Positions 46,775-55,213 of a DNA stretch of 64,000 nt are shown here, piece after piece. The first letter of the stretch is position 1, and each line of letters starts with the position of its first letter. Below the pieces are notes generated by a model, which was not told where the DNA came from, ran no database searches, and saw only the letters and a list, made by a program, of their open reading frames with translations. The DNA comes from Pleomorphovibrio marinus (GTDB taxonomy: Bacteria; Bacteroidota; Bacteroidia; Cytophagales; Cyclobacteriaceae). Location: positions 248,001-312,000 of the forward strand of contig NZ_QCXY01000002.1 of the NCBI RefSeq assembly GCF_003347495.1. The letters run 5' to 3'. The position numbers were made by a program, and so were the translations under genes.

Positions 46775-47125
46775 ATGAACGCTATCAAAAACCAAGTACA
46801 GTTGATCGGTCGCTTAGGAGCCAAAGCAGAATTCAAAACCCTAAATGGAGGCAACGCCATGGCCAGGTTCAATATGGCAATTAATGAAACCTACAAGAAC
46901 GCAAAGGGGGAAAAAGTGACGGAGACCTACTGGCACAACGTGGTGGCCTTTGGGAAGACCGCCGAAATCATAGACAAGTACACGGACAAGGGTTCCGAGG
47001 TGGCCGTGAAGGGCAAGCTGGTCTCCCGTAGTTATGACGACAAAAACGGGCAGAAGAAATACATCACCGAGGTGCAAGTCAATGAGGTGTTGCTTATGAA
47101 TGACAAAGCACCTGTGGCCAATTGA
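46775..47125 (+). CDS. ssb: Single-stranded DNA-binding protein
   Basis: A 116-residue SSB with the OB-fold core (NQVQLIGRLGAKAEFKTLNGGNAMARFNMAINETY, TYWHNVVAFGKTAEII, GSEVAVKGKLVSRSYDDKNGQKKYITEVQVNEVLLM). The acidic C-terminal DDDIPF tail that recruits repair proteins is missing; the protein ends KAPVAN. This short form is often a second, non-essential SSB (mobile-element or competence related), so the housekeeping copy may be elsewhere (inference). Start confirmed by MNAIKNQV. Confidence 0.93.
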   Translation: MNAIKNQVQLIGRLGAKAEFKTLNGGNAMARFNMAINETYKNAKGEKVTETYWHNVVAFGKTAEIIDKYTDKGSEVAVKGKLVSRSYDDKNGQKKYITEVQVNEVLLMNDKAPVAN

Positions 47126-47275
47126 AGTCGCTGGGCGAATAGGTGTTGCCAATGCCTTACTTTTCTCCTATTTTTTAATTCCGACTACCATCAAGGACGT
47201 TGGGTGAGCGTCTGTTTTGAGTCCCATTTTTCCGCTTTTTGAAAAAGGCATGGTTTGTATTTTTGCCGTAAGGGA

Positions 47276-47303
47276 AAGCCCCGGCCGTATGGGCCCGGGG
47301 CTT
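47276..47303. other. Strong hairpin downstream of ssb
   Basis: AAGCCCCGG (47276-47284) pairs with CCGGGGCTT (47295-47303); the 10-base loop contains CC-GTAT-GG. No T-run follows, so it may be an mRNA end structure rather than an intrinsic terminator. It stands just before the tandem repeat array. Confidence 0.6.
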
Positions 47304-47341
47304 CCACATTTCCTACCGTCAAGGTTCGCAAATAATGCCAA

Positions 47342-47695
47342 GTCTCCGAAAGTATAGGGACACAAAGCACACGAAGGGTTCACAAAGCACCACAGATTGT
47401 TTCGAATAATTGGTAACTTTCAAACCACCACACCCAGCCATCAAGGGGCGAAATCCTTTATTTGCCACCAATGCACGAATGGACACGAAAAATTCTTACT
47501 TTTTCTCAGCCCTGAAGGGGCGAAAGCAACTGGCCATACGCTTGTATTTCGTGAAAATTAGTGCATTCGTGGCCAGTTTTCTTTGCCACTAATGCACGAA
47601 TGGACACGAATGTAGGAAGCTCACAAAGAAAATATAAAAACCTCTGTGCCCTTCGAGTCTCTTCGTGCCCTTCGTGACAAAATATTCGGAGGGTA
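47342..47695. repeat. Tandem repeat, long unit A (354 bases)
   Basis: Begins gtctccgaaagtata. Contains an outer palindromic element (cacaaagcacacgaaggg ... cttcgtgcccttcgtgac) interrupted by about 230 bases that hold a second inverted pair (gccaccaatgcacgaatgg ... ttagtgcattcgtggc). Nearly identical to unit B. Confidence 0.92.
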
Positions 47696-47820
47696 GTCTC
47701 CGAAAGTATAGGGACACAAAGCACACGAAGGGTTCACAAAGCACACAAAGAAAAGTTTTAAAAAACCTCTGTGTCCTTCGAGTCTCTTCGTGCCCTTAGT
47801 GACAAAATATACGGGGGATA
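47696..47820. repeat. Tandem repeat, short unit (125 bases)
   Basis: Same ends as the long unit but without the inner 230-base insert: cacaaagcac joins directly to the cacaaagaaaa arm, leaving an imperfect palindrome. This shows the long unit is the short unit with an insert. Confidence 0.92.
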
Positions 47821-48174
47821 GTCTCCGAAAGTATAAGGACACAAAGCACACGAAGGGTTCACAAAGCACCACAGATTGTTTCGAATAATTGGTAAATTTC
47901 AAACCACCACACCCAGCCATCAAGGGGCGAAATCCTTTATTTGCCACTAATGCACGAATGGACACGAAAAATTCTTACTTTTTCTCAGCCCTGAAGGGGC
48001 GAAAGCAACTGGCCATACGCTTGTATTTCGTGAAAATTAGTGCATTCGTGGCCAGTTTTATTTGCCACTAATGCACGAATGGACACGAAAGTAGGAAGCT
48101 CACAAAGAAAATATAAAAACCTCTGTGCCCTTCGAGTCTCTTCGTGCCCTTCGTGACAAAATATTCGGAGGGTA
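47821..48174. repeat. Tandem repeat, long unit B (354 bases)
   Basis: Second full unit, same length as A, differing by only scattered substitutions. Confidence 0.92.
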
Positions 48175-48499
48175 GTCTCCGAAAGTATAAGGACACAAAG
48201 CACACGAAGGGTTCACAAAGAACCACAGATTGTTTCGAATAATTGGTAACTTTCAAACCACCACACCCAGCCATCAAGGGGCGAAATCCTTTATTTGCCA
48301 CCAATGCACGAATGGACACGAAAAATTCTTACTTTTTCTCAGCCCTGAAGGGGCGAAAGCAACTGGCCATACGCTTGTATTTCGTGAAAATTAGTGCATT
48401 CGTGGCCAGTTTTCTTTGCCACTGATGCACGAATGAAGGAAGCTCACAAAGAAAATATAAAAACCTCTGTGCCCTTCGTGACAAAATATACGGGGGGAA
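48175..48499. repeat. Tandem repeat, long unit C (325 bases)
   Basis: Third long unit with two deletions: about 10 bases near 48435 and about 19 bases in the cttcgagtctcttcgtgccc arm. Confidence 0.9.
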
Positions 48500-48630
48500 G
48501 TCTCTGAAAGATTCAAGCCACAGAGCACACAAAGGTGGCACAAAGCACACTAAGAAAAATTATAGAAAACCTCTGTGTCCTTCGAGTCTCTTCGTGCCCT
48601 TTGTGACAAAACCCTTTCGGAGAAAACTCT
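48500..48630. repeat. Tandem repeat, diverged short unit (about 131 bases)
   Basis: Final short-type unit, more diverged (gtctctgaaagattcaagcc start, agaaaac end). No gene lies anywhere in 47126-48663; open frames here are repeats of each other and have no protein-like features. Confidence 0.8.
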
Positions 48631-48663
48631 TTAAAAGGTTCCAGTCAAATACATTCCCCCCGT

Positions 48664-49650
48664 TTACCACAGGTCGTGCACGTCTTCCTTGATGTTTTGT
48701 TCGTAGATCTTTTTCACCCCTTCCATTTGCTCCGGGCTGATGGGGGGCAGGGATGCGGCTTTTATGTTGGCATGTACCTGCTCCACCCTGGAGGCGCCGG
48801 GGATAACCGTGCCCACCTCGGGAAACATCAGGATCCAGCGCAGGGCATAGGCGGCCAAGGATTCCTCTCCCTGAAACAGCTCCTTCAAGGCATCCACTGC
48901 CTCCAGGCCCTTGTCCACCTCCACGCCCGAAAAGGTCTCCCCCTTGTCAAAAGCCTCCCCATCCCGGTTAAAGGTGCGGTGGTCCAATGGGTCGAAGGTG
49001 GTTTCCTTGGTCATCTTGCCACTGAGCAGGCCGCTGGCCAGGGGCACCCTGACGATGATCCCGCAATCCTTGGCCTTGGCCAAGGGAAAGAACTCCTCGG
49101 CGGGCTTGTGCCGGAACATGTTGAAAATGATCTGCACCGTGCATACGTTGTCGAAGTCCAGGGCCATTTTGGCCTCCTCCACCTTTTCCACACTTACCCC
49201 CATATGGGCGATCTTTCCCTCCTCCTTTAGCCGGTCGAACAGCTCAAAGATCTCTGGGCGCTGATATACCTCCGTGGGTGGGCAGTGCAACTGGATCAGA
49301 TCCAGGCGTTCTATGCCGATGTTTTTCAGGCTGGCCTCCACATAGTTGCGGAGCACCTGGGGTTGGTAGCCCGCGTTTACGTGGGGGTTGATCTGCCTTC
49401 CGCACTTGCTGGCCACATAGATGGGTTCGCTGCGCTCCTTGAGCGCCTTGCCCAGCGCCGCCTCGCTAAGGCCCGCGTCGTAGACGTCAGCAGTATCGAT
49501 GAAATTTACCCCGGCGTCAAAGGCGCCGTGGAGGATATTATGGGCGGCTTTGTGGTTAAAGAGGCCGCCCCAGCCACCGCCCACCTGCCAGGTGCCCAGG
49601 GCGATTTCCGTCACTTCCAAATCGGTTTTTCCTAGTCTTCGTTTGTTCAT
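48664..49650 (-). CDS. Aldo/keto reductase
   Basis: A 328-residue NAD(P)H-dependent oxidoreductase. Starts MNKRRLGKTDLEVTEIALGTWQVGGGWGG; catalytic Asp/Tyr in NFIDTADVYDAGLSE, Lys in YVASKCGRQ, and the cofactor-binding end GTVIPGASRVEQVHANIKA. Substrate unknown. Base composition is strikingly G+C-rich (40 of 60 bases at 49021-49080) compared with the A+T-rich cassette nearby. Single gene, divergent from the Dabb gene. Confidence 0.95.
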   Translation of the reverse strand: MNKRRLGKTDLEVTEIALGTWQVGGGWGGLFNHKAAHNILHGAFDAGVNFIDTADVYDAGLSEAALGKALKERSEPIYVASKCGRQINPHVNAGYQPQVLRNYVEASLKNIGIERLDLIQLHCPPTEVYQRPEIFELFDRLKEEGKIAHMGVSVEKVEEAKMALDFDNVCTVQIIFNMFRHKPAEEFFPLAKAKDCGIIVRVPLASGLLSGKMTKETTFDPLDHRTFNRDGEAFDKGETFSGVEVDKGLEAVDALKELFQGEESLAAYALRWILMFPEVGTVIPGASRVEQVHANIKAASLPPISPEQMEGVKKIYEQNIKEDVHDLW

Positions 49651-49776
49651 GGTTTGGGTTGCGTTGAGATAAAAAGATGCGTACGTGAAAATAGGGCAAT
49701 AAGATGATGTTTCAAATTGAGAAATATCCGTACCTTTAAAACTACAAAAATCTATTCAGAACCTATTGATTTAGCC

Positions 49777-50169
49777 ATGAACCACAGAAGAAAATTCATG
49801 GCCGTGCTCAGCAGTTTGGGTTTGGCCACACTTTTACCTTTCAATGTTCACTCTAAAAAACCAAAAGACAGTATGATAGTACACCAAGTGTTTTTCTGGC
49901 TGCAAGAGCCCGAGAAGGACCTCAAGGCCGTAATGGAGGGCTGCAAGAAGATCGCCAGTGTTTCCAGTGTCAAGGACTATATGGTGGGCGTTCCGGCCAA
50001 GACCGAGAAGCGTGACGTGATCGATCACAGTTACCATATCGCCCTCACCGTCCATTTTGAGGACCTCAAGGCCCACGATGAGTACCAAGAGCACCCCGAC
50101 CACCTCAAGTTCATCGCCGACCACTCCCAAAAATGGGCCAAGGTGCAGGTATATGACTTTGAGGTATAA
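49777..50169 (+). CDS. Dabb-family (stress-responsive A/B barrel) exported protein
   Basis: A 130-residue protein: signal peptide-like MNHRRKFMAVLSSLGLATLLPF (twin Arg, possible Tat), then a Dabb ferredoxin-like domain (IVHQVFFWLQEP...IALTVHFEDLKAHDEYQEHPDHLKFIADH). The family includes polyketide cyclase-like and stress proteins; no reaction can be assigned. Start ATG 49777 chosen; the frame opens upstream at 49717 but that stretch is not protein-like. Confidence 0.85.
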   Translation: MNHRRKFMAVLSSLGLATLLPFNVHSKKPKDSMIVHQVFFWLQEPEKDLKAVMEGCKKIASVSSVKDYMVGVPAKTEKRDVIDHSYHIALTVHFEDLKAHDEYQEHPDHLKFIADHSQKWAKVQVYDFEV

Positions 50170-50529
50170 GAAGTTTAGGCAGTCCTTGGGAGGTTGAATT
50201 CCTATGCTTTAGTTAACCTACATGGACGACCTATTTACGAGTTTATAAAAACCAAGAGGTTCAGTGGCACTTTGCGTGGGGTTGTCATTGGGGCTCTTGG
50301 TTTTTTTTGGGGGGGTGAGGTTAATGCAAGAGCACAAGATAAAATTTCATTTAAGTGGTCGGGAGATCGATCTTAATAAAGTTCCGAGTACATTAAGTGT
50401 GAGAAGAAAGATGACTTTGCTAGTACCATAAAGTCTCGTCTTACCTGCACTCAGTCGTTTTCTTTTTAGAAAAAGAGAAAGGAGTTCAAGAAAATGCTCC
50501 TTTTCCAATCGCAAACAAAATAACGCGTT
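50170..50529. other. Intergenic region before the McrBC-like cassette
   Basis: 360 bases with no credible gene (a 60-residue frame at 50194 has no support). Near the cassette are two hairpins: cttttt-ag-aaaaag at about 50463-50476, and aaaggag ... ctccttt at about 50479-50504. They may be promoter-proximal structures or the end of the preceding transcript. Confidence 0.5.
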
Positions 50530-50751
50530 ATGATAGATTTTAATGAAGTCTATATTTATTCTGAACAGCCAACAACATGTCCACGGTGTTCAGGTAGGAC
50601 AGAAATTATTTCGGATTTCTCGCACATAAAGGATGTAATCCAAATCCACAAATGCCTAAACCCAAGTTGTAGAGAAGAATTTGTTATTCAGGATGATAAT
50701 GAATTTGAGAACACTTTCAAAAATGAAAAAGGGCCAAAGACTGTGGAATAG
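50530..50751 (+). CDS. Small zinc-ribbon protein, first gene of McrBC-like cassette
   Basis: A 73-residue protein with a four-Cys zinc site: Cys17 and Cys20 (TTCPRCSG) and Cys42 and Cys47 (HKCLNPSCREEF). No membrane segment. It overlaps the next gene by 29 bases and so is translationally coupled to it. No family known to me pairs with McrBC in this way; DNA or protein binding is a guess. Real-gene support comes from the Cys pattern and the operon position. Confidence 0.7.
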   Translation: MIDFNEVYIYSEQPTTCPRCSGRTEIISDFSHIKDVIQIHKCLNPSCREEFVIQDDNEFENTFKNEKGPKTVE

Positions 50752-51169
50752 AGAAGAATTAATTTTGGCAATAAACTTATATTGCAAGCTGCCATTTGGA
50801 AAACTTCATAGGGGAAATCCTGAAGTCATTCACCTTGCTTCTCTGTTAAATAGAACCCCCAATTCTTTGGCTTACAAATTGGTTAATTTTGCAAGTCTTG
50901 ACCCAAGCATACAAGCCAGGGGGATCAAAGGAGCAGTTAACGCAAGCAAACTGGACAAAGAGATCTGGGAGGAATTTTATCTGAATTGGGAAGATGCCGC
51001 ATTCGATAATATTCCCGAAACCCCAAGAGCAAAAAGAGCAGCTAAAATGGGAAGTTTTTTGGCTGTAGTTGACTTTATGCGGCCAGATGGTGAACAAGCA
51101 GAATATCAGTTATTGGCAAATTTTTCAGAGAATAAATACATTTCTGAGGCTATGGAAAAAACATTATGA
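50723..51169 (+). CDS. Stand-alone N-terminal domain of COG3440-type HNH endonucleases
   Basis: A 148-residue protein starting MKKGQRLWNREELILAINLYCKLPFGKLHRGNPE. This and HLASLLNRTPNSLAYKLVNFASLDPSIQARGIKGAVNASKLDKEIWEEFYLNWED match the N-terminal domain of predicted restriction endonucleases of the COG3440 type, which normally continue into an HNH nuclease. Here the protein ends after 148 residues with no HNH motif. Overlaps the AAA+ gene by 4 bases (ATGA). May act as a DNA-recognition subunit (inference). An upstream in-frame start (50681) exists but is inside the zinc-ribbon gene. Confidence 0.75.
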   Translation: MKKGQRLWNREELILAINLYCKLPFGKLHRGNPEVIHLASLLNRTPNSLAYKLVNFASLDPSIQARGIKGAVNASKLDKEIWEEFYLNWEDAAFDNIPETPRAKRAAKMGSFLAVVDFMRPDGEQAEYQLLANFSENKYISEAMEKTL

Positions 51170-52758
51170 GCTATTACCCACAACTAAGGCAATTCTTAGA
51201 TCAAGCTAAGACTGAAAACCTAAAAACCAAACACTTTGAATCAGGATATCGTGAAACCGAGGTTAAAGTGAGTTTTGGACAAGGTAATTCAGCACGTATC
51301 CCATGGATTTCATTTTTAAAGAAACCCAATACTACTAGTAATGGGATTTATCCAGTCTACCTGTACTACAAAGACTATGATTTATTAATTTTAGCATATG
51401 GAGTAAGCGAAACTAAAAAGCCAAATTTTGATTGGCCTGTTAAGGGTAAAACCACTATTAAGGAATATTTTGAAGATAAATTGTCGCATAAACCAGATAG
51501 ATATGGAGCTTCATATATTTTCAAAGTTTATGATGTCAAGAGCTTGCCTTCAAAAGAAATTCTAAATCGAGATTTAAATGATATCATCAATCAATATATT
51601 ATGTTAGTCGATAGTACTGTTCCTGAAATTTCGGCTAAAACTCAAACCAAATTCAATTTTAATTTTTTCGTTTCTGTATTAACTGAAGCGGGTTTGATTT
51701 ATAAAAAGATACTGATAGCAAGATTCACCGCCTCCCTCCTCACCAAACCCTTTGTTATTCTCACTGGCCTTTCCGGTTCCGGGAAAACCAAGCTTGCACA
51801 GGCTTTTGTGCAATGGATTTGCCAGGATGAAGGCCAATATCGGATTATTCCGGTGGGAGCAGATTGGACCAATAGGGAACCGTTGCTGGGTTATCCTAAT
51901 GCGCTGAAGCCAGAAGAATATGTCAAACCCGATAATGGCGTACTGGATTTGATCATTCAAGCAAATAAGCATCCAGACTTGCCACATTTTCTGATACTGG
52001 ATGAAATGAACCTGAGCCATGTGGAGCGGTATTTTGCGGATTTTTTAAGTGTGATGGAGTCAAAGGTAGAAATACCGCTCTTTTCTGAGGGAACGGTGGA
52101 CAATGGAGTGCCGGCAAAACTGCATATACCTCCCAATCTATTTATAATCGGCACAGTAAACATTGACGAAACCACGAATATGTTCAGTCCAAAGGTACTG
52201 GACAGGGCCAATACTATTGAGTTTCGTGTGGAACATGATGAAATGAAGAGCTTCCTTGGCAATATCAAGGAAATTAACATGAAAGTATTAAATGGAAATG
52301 GAGCAGGTATGGCAGAAAGCTTTTTAGAAATGGCAGCCAGTAAATCGTTTGCTACGAAAGACATTGATGCCATCAATAAAGCACTGGTTCTATTCTTTGG
52401 AGAATTGAAGAAAACAGGTGCGGAATTTGGCTATCGCAGTGCTACGGAAATACTCAGATTGATTCATCAATTGAGTGTGTTGGATGAAAACCTTTCCACG
52501 GATGAGAAAATAGACATTGCCATCATGCAAAAATTGCTGCCCAAATTACACGGTTCCCGCAGAAAACTCTGTCCAGTTCTCGAAACACTTGGAAAATTCT
52601 GTCTTTCGGAAAAAGGAGAAGTAAACATCATTAAGGATGTTTTTGAAAAAGAAGCATTCGCATTTAAAGACGAAAAGTATTCCCTGTCGTTGGAGAAAAT
52701 AGCCCGTATGTACAGGGGAGCGGTTGACAACGGGTTTGCAAGTTTTGCAGAAGCCTAA
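51166..52758 (+). CDS. McrB-like AAA+ protein with DUF3578 (MrcB) N-terminal domain
   Basis: A 530-residue ATP/GTPase. Residues 1-150 form a DUF3578/MrcB N-terminal domain thought to recognise DNA. The AAA+ domain (190-480) has Walker A GLSGSGKT (201-208), Walker B FLILDE (275-280) and arginine-finger-like LDRANT (345-350). McrB's MNTAD signature is replaced by VNIDE (331-335). The first third is A+T-rich (20 of 60 G+C at 51181-51240). It would form the motor of a type IV-like restriction complex with the downstream nuclease, 3 bases away. Confidence 0.9.
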   Translation: MSYYPQLRQFLDQAKTENLKTKHFESGYRETEVKVSFGQGNSARIPWISFLKKPNTTSNGIYPVYLYYKDYDLLILAYGVSETKKPNFDWPVKGKTTIKEYFEDKLSHKPDRYGASYIFKVYDVKSLPSKEILNRDLNDIINQYIMLVDSTVPEISAKTQTKFNFNFFVSVLTEAGLIYKKILIARFTASLLTKPFVILTGLSGSGKTKLAQAFVQWICQDEGQYRIIPVGADWTNREPLLGYPNALKPEEYVKPDNGVLDLIIQANKHPDLPHFLILDEMNLSHVERYFADFLSVMESKVEIPLFSEGTVDNGVPAKLHIPPNLFIIGTVNIDETTNMFSPKVLDRANTIEFRVEHDEMKSFLGNIKEINMKVLNGNGAGMAESFLEMAASKSFATKDIDAINKALVLFFGELKKTGAEFGYRSATEILRLIHQLSVLDENLSTDEKIDIAIMQKLLPKLHGSRRKLCPVLETLGKFCLSEKGEVNIIKDVFEKEAFAFKDEKYSLSLEKIARMYRGAVDNGFASFAEA

Positions 52759-52761
52759 CCT

Positions 52762-55059
52762 ATGAAATCATTACCGGCTATAGAAATTGCGCTCGATGCT
52801 GTAGAGAAAGGATTGCGTCTGTGGATTGATTGCCGTAGACCGGACAGCTTATTTGATGCAGGGGAAAATGCGGCAGAAAATAACGAAGCAAGGTTTCAGT
52901 TGGTAGAAGGTTGTTTTTATGATTATCAGGTCAGCAATCCGGATTACATCCTTTCTGACCCATTTGATAACATTGTTCAACCGCATAAACGTACTCCTAA
53001 TCTGGGCACTATCTCCCCCAATATTTATGTGGGCACTCTGGAAATACCTCTGATAGAAAAGTCCTCCGGGGTAAGGAAGGCTGACATCCAATTGGAGGTA
53101 CAATCAATTAAATCCGGCTATCGGGACGATTATCGCGATATGCTGGAGTTGATTACAGAGAAATGCACGGATTTATTGCTACAGGCTAGTTCCCCCGTTT
53201 CTCATCGTTTTGAGATTGATTATAATCAGGACAGTCAGACACTTTACCAACGGTTTGCCTTTATCAAATCGGTCATTGGCACCGATGAATTTGCAGAGGC
53301 GGTTCATAGGGTGGTAACTATGCCAGTAACAAAGTGGTCAGAAACGACGGAAAGCAGGGATATCCGAAGTGTCCGTAGGTTTTCAAATGCCAACATTAAG
53401 GAAATTCTTAAAGGTGGAAACCGAACGAAATTACCGGATAACCACTATCTGAAATCCTTTGGTGTCGAGACACTTCCAGAGAGGATTACTTCAGTTCGCA
53501 AAATAGATTCCGTGGACACGCCGGAAAATCGTTTTGTGAAACATGCCCTTGAGACCTTTCTGAAGTTCTGTACGGACATCAATAAGATTGCGGTGGATAA
53601 GGGGCATAGAAAGTTGCAAAATGAGTCTGACCTGCTTATTCATGAACTGGAAGGCCAGCTTCATCACACCATTTTCAACGACATTTCCAGACCAATCACT
53701 TTAAAACTGAATAGCCCTGTGCTTCAACGAAAGGAAGGCTATCGTGAGGTTTTAAGAGTATGGTTGATGTTTGATCTTGCCGCTAAGTTGATCTGGAAGG
53801 GCGGCGACGATGTGTATGGAGCTGGCAAAAAGGACATAGCTATCTTGTACGAATACTGGCTATTTTTCAAGCTACTTAATTTGTTTAAGGAAATATTTGC
53901 CATAGCACCTGAGGATATTTCTAATTTGATCCAACCTACCGATGATGGGCTAAACCTGCAACTCAAACAAGGGAAGTCGACTCCCCTACAGGGTGTTTAT
54001 GATTCCGGAAACAGGAAACTTACTATCAGGTTTAACTATAACCGCTCTTTCTCCGGAAAAAAAACTTATCCTGCGGCTGGTAGCTGGACCACCACCTTAC
54101 GTCCTGACTATACCCTTTCCATTTGGCCTTTTGGAATTGAGGAACAAGAGGCAGAAAACCAGGAGCTGATAGTTCATGTGCACTTTGATGCCAAATATAA
54201 AGTAGCCAATCTATTGGATTACCTGAATCAACATTCCGAGGATGAACTCAATGAAGTGAAGACAGAGAACCGCAAGGGCATTTACAAAAATGCTGATTTG
54301 CTGAAGATGCATGCCTACAAGGATGCCATCAGAAGAACGGGTGGAGCTTATGTGTTATATCCAGGCACTGAGCCCGTTAAAAGACACGGCTTTCATGAGA
54401 TTATTCCGGGTCTTGGCGCATTTCCGGTACGTCCCTCAAAAACCGATAGCGGTATTGGGGAACTAAAAGGCTTTATTCTTGAGATCCTTAACCACTTCAT
54501 CGACCGGGCCACACAACGAGAAAAAATAGCTTTCAGGCATTATGATATCTACAAGAATCCACCGGATAGTAAAAATAAAGTCGAAGACCTCTTGCCAGAA
54601 GCTTATAACCAAAATAGGAACTTACTTCCTGACGAGACCTTTGTGTTAATTGGGTTTTACAGCTCTCCGGAACACTATGAATGGATCACAAAAAACAAGC
54701 TCTACAATTTAAGGATGGGTGTAGGGACAGGTTCCCTTGTCTTAGATCAAGCCACCGTAAGTTCAACCTATTTGCTCCTGCATACCAGCGGCGACACTGC
54801 TTCGGGTGAGCTGTGGAAAATCGTAGGTAAGGGACCGAGGGTCTATGCAAAAGAGGATATGGAAAGAAAAAAATACCCCAAGCCCGCTTCTAAAATGCAG
54901 GAAAATTACCTTGTCATAGAAATAGCACCAGTACTGGACCCAGAGTTCAGGAATGCGAAATGGGACTTTAGAAAACTGAATAACTATTCATCCGGCCGGG
55001 CCTCCGCATTTCCGTTTACGGCCACCTTGGGAGAGTTGATGAGGTGTAAACTAAAATAG
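52762..55059 (+). CDS. McrC-like nuclease, DUF2357 with extra C-terminal domain
   Basis: A 765-residue protein: DUF2357 N-terminal part (residues about 1-340), a PD-(D/E)XK nuclease core (ILYEYWLFFKL with Glu364, PD449, and FDAKY with Asp476/Lys478; then LLKMHAYKDAIRRTGGAYVLYPG), and a C-terminal extension of about 145 residues (FVLIGFYSSPEHYEWI...LYNLRMGVGTGSLVL...LWKIVGKGPRVY). The extension could be a PUA/EVE-like base-binding fold, but this is only a pattern impression. Last gene of the cassette; cleaves DNA when the McrB partner hydrolyses nucleotide (family knowledge). Confidence 0.88.
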   Translation: MKSLPAIEIALDAVEKGLRLWIDCRRPDSLFDAGENAAENNEARFQLVEGCFYDYQVSNPDYILSDPFDNIVQPHKRTPNLGTISPNIYVGTLEIPLIEKSSGVRKADIQLEVQSIKSGYRDDYRDMLELITEKCTDLLLQASSPVSHRFEIDYNQDSQTLYQRFAFIKSVIGTDEFAEAVHRVVTMPVTKWSETTESRDIRSVRRFSNANIKEILKGGNRTKLPDNHYLKSFGVETLPERITSVRKIDSVDTPENRFVKHALETFLKFCTDINKIAVDKGHRKLQNESDLLIHELEGQLHHTIFNDISRPITLKLNSPVLQRKEGYREVLRVWLMFDLAAKLIWKGGDDVYGAGKKDIAILYEYWLFFKLLNLFKEIFAIAPEDISNLIQPTDDGLNLQLKQGKSTPLQGVYDSGNRKLTIRFNYNRSFSGKKTYPAAGSWTTTLRPDYTLSIWPFGIEEQEAENQELIVHVHFDAKYKVANLLDYLNQHSEDELNEVKTENRKGIYKNADLLKMHAYKDAIRRTGGAYVLYPGTEPVKRHGFHEIIPGLGAFPVRPSKTDSGIGELKGFILEILNHFIDRATQREKIAFRHYDIYKNPPDSKNKVEDLLPEAYNQNRNLLPDETFVLIGFYSSPEHYEWITKNKLYNLRMGVGTGSLVLDQATVSSTYLLLHTSGDTASGELWKIVGKGPRVYAKEDMERKKYPKPASKMQENYLVIEIAPVLDPEFRNAKWDFRKLNNYSSGRASAFPFTATLGELMRCKLK

Positions 55060-55213
55060 TGCTTCGGATACCCTCAGCACAGGGGCTATGGTCGAGTTAT
55101 ACTGAATTGAAAACGGCATTTGGGGTCATAAAAAACTAATAAAGAATGTGAAACTTTTCAGCCTCAAATTCAACCGCTTTTTAAGCATGTTTTGCCAATT
55201 TGTCTCCTTTTTG

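Noticed and set aside
47410-48550. Several near-identical 60-80-codon frames in the repeat array
   Set aside because: They repeat exactly with the tandem units, have no protein-like features and appear on both strands.
47342-48630. CRISPR array
   Set aside because: The units are 125-354 bases, tandem without unique spacers, and no cas gene is near.
50194-50376. Possible 60-residue gene before the McrBC-like cassette
   Set aside because: No recognisable motif and no conserved-looking composition; the glycine/tryptophan-rich stretch arises from a G run.
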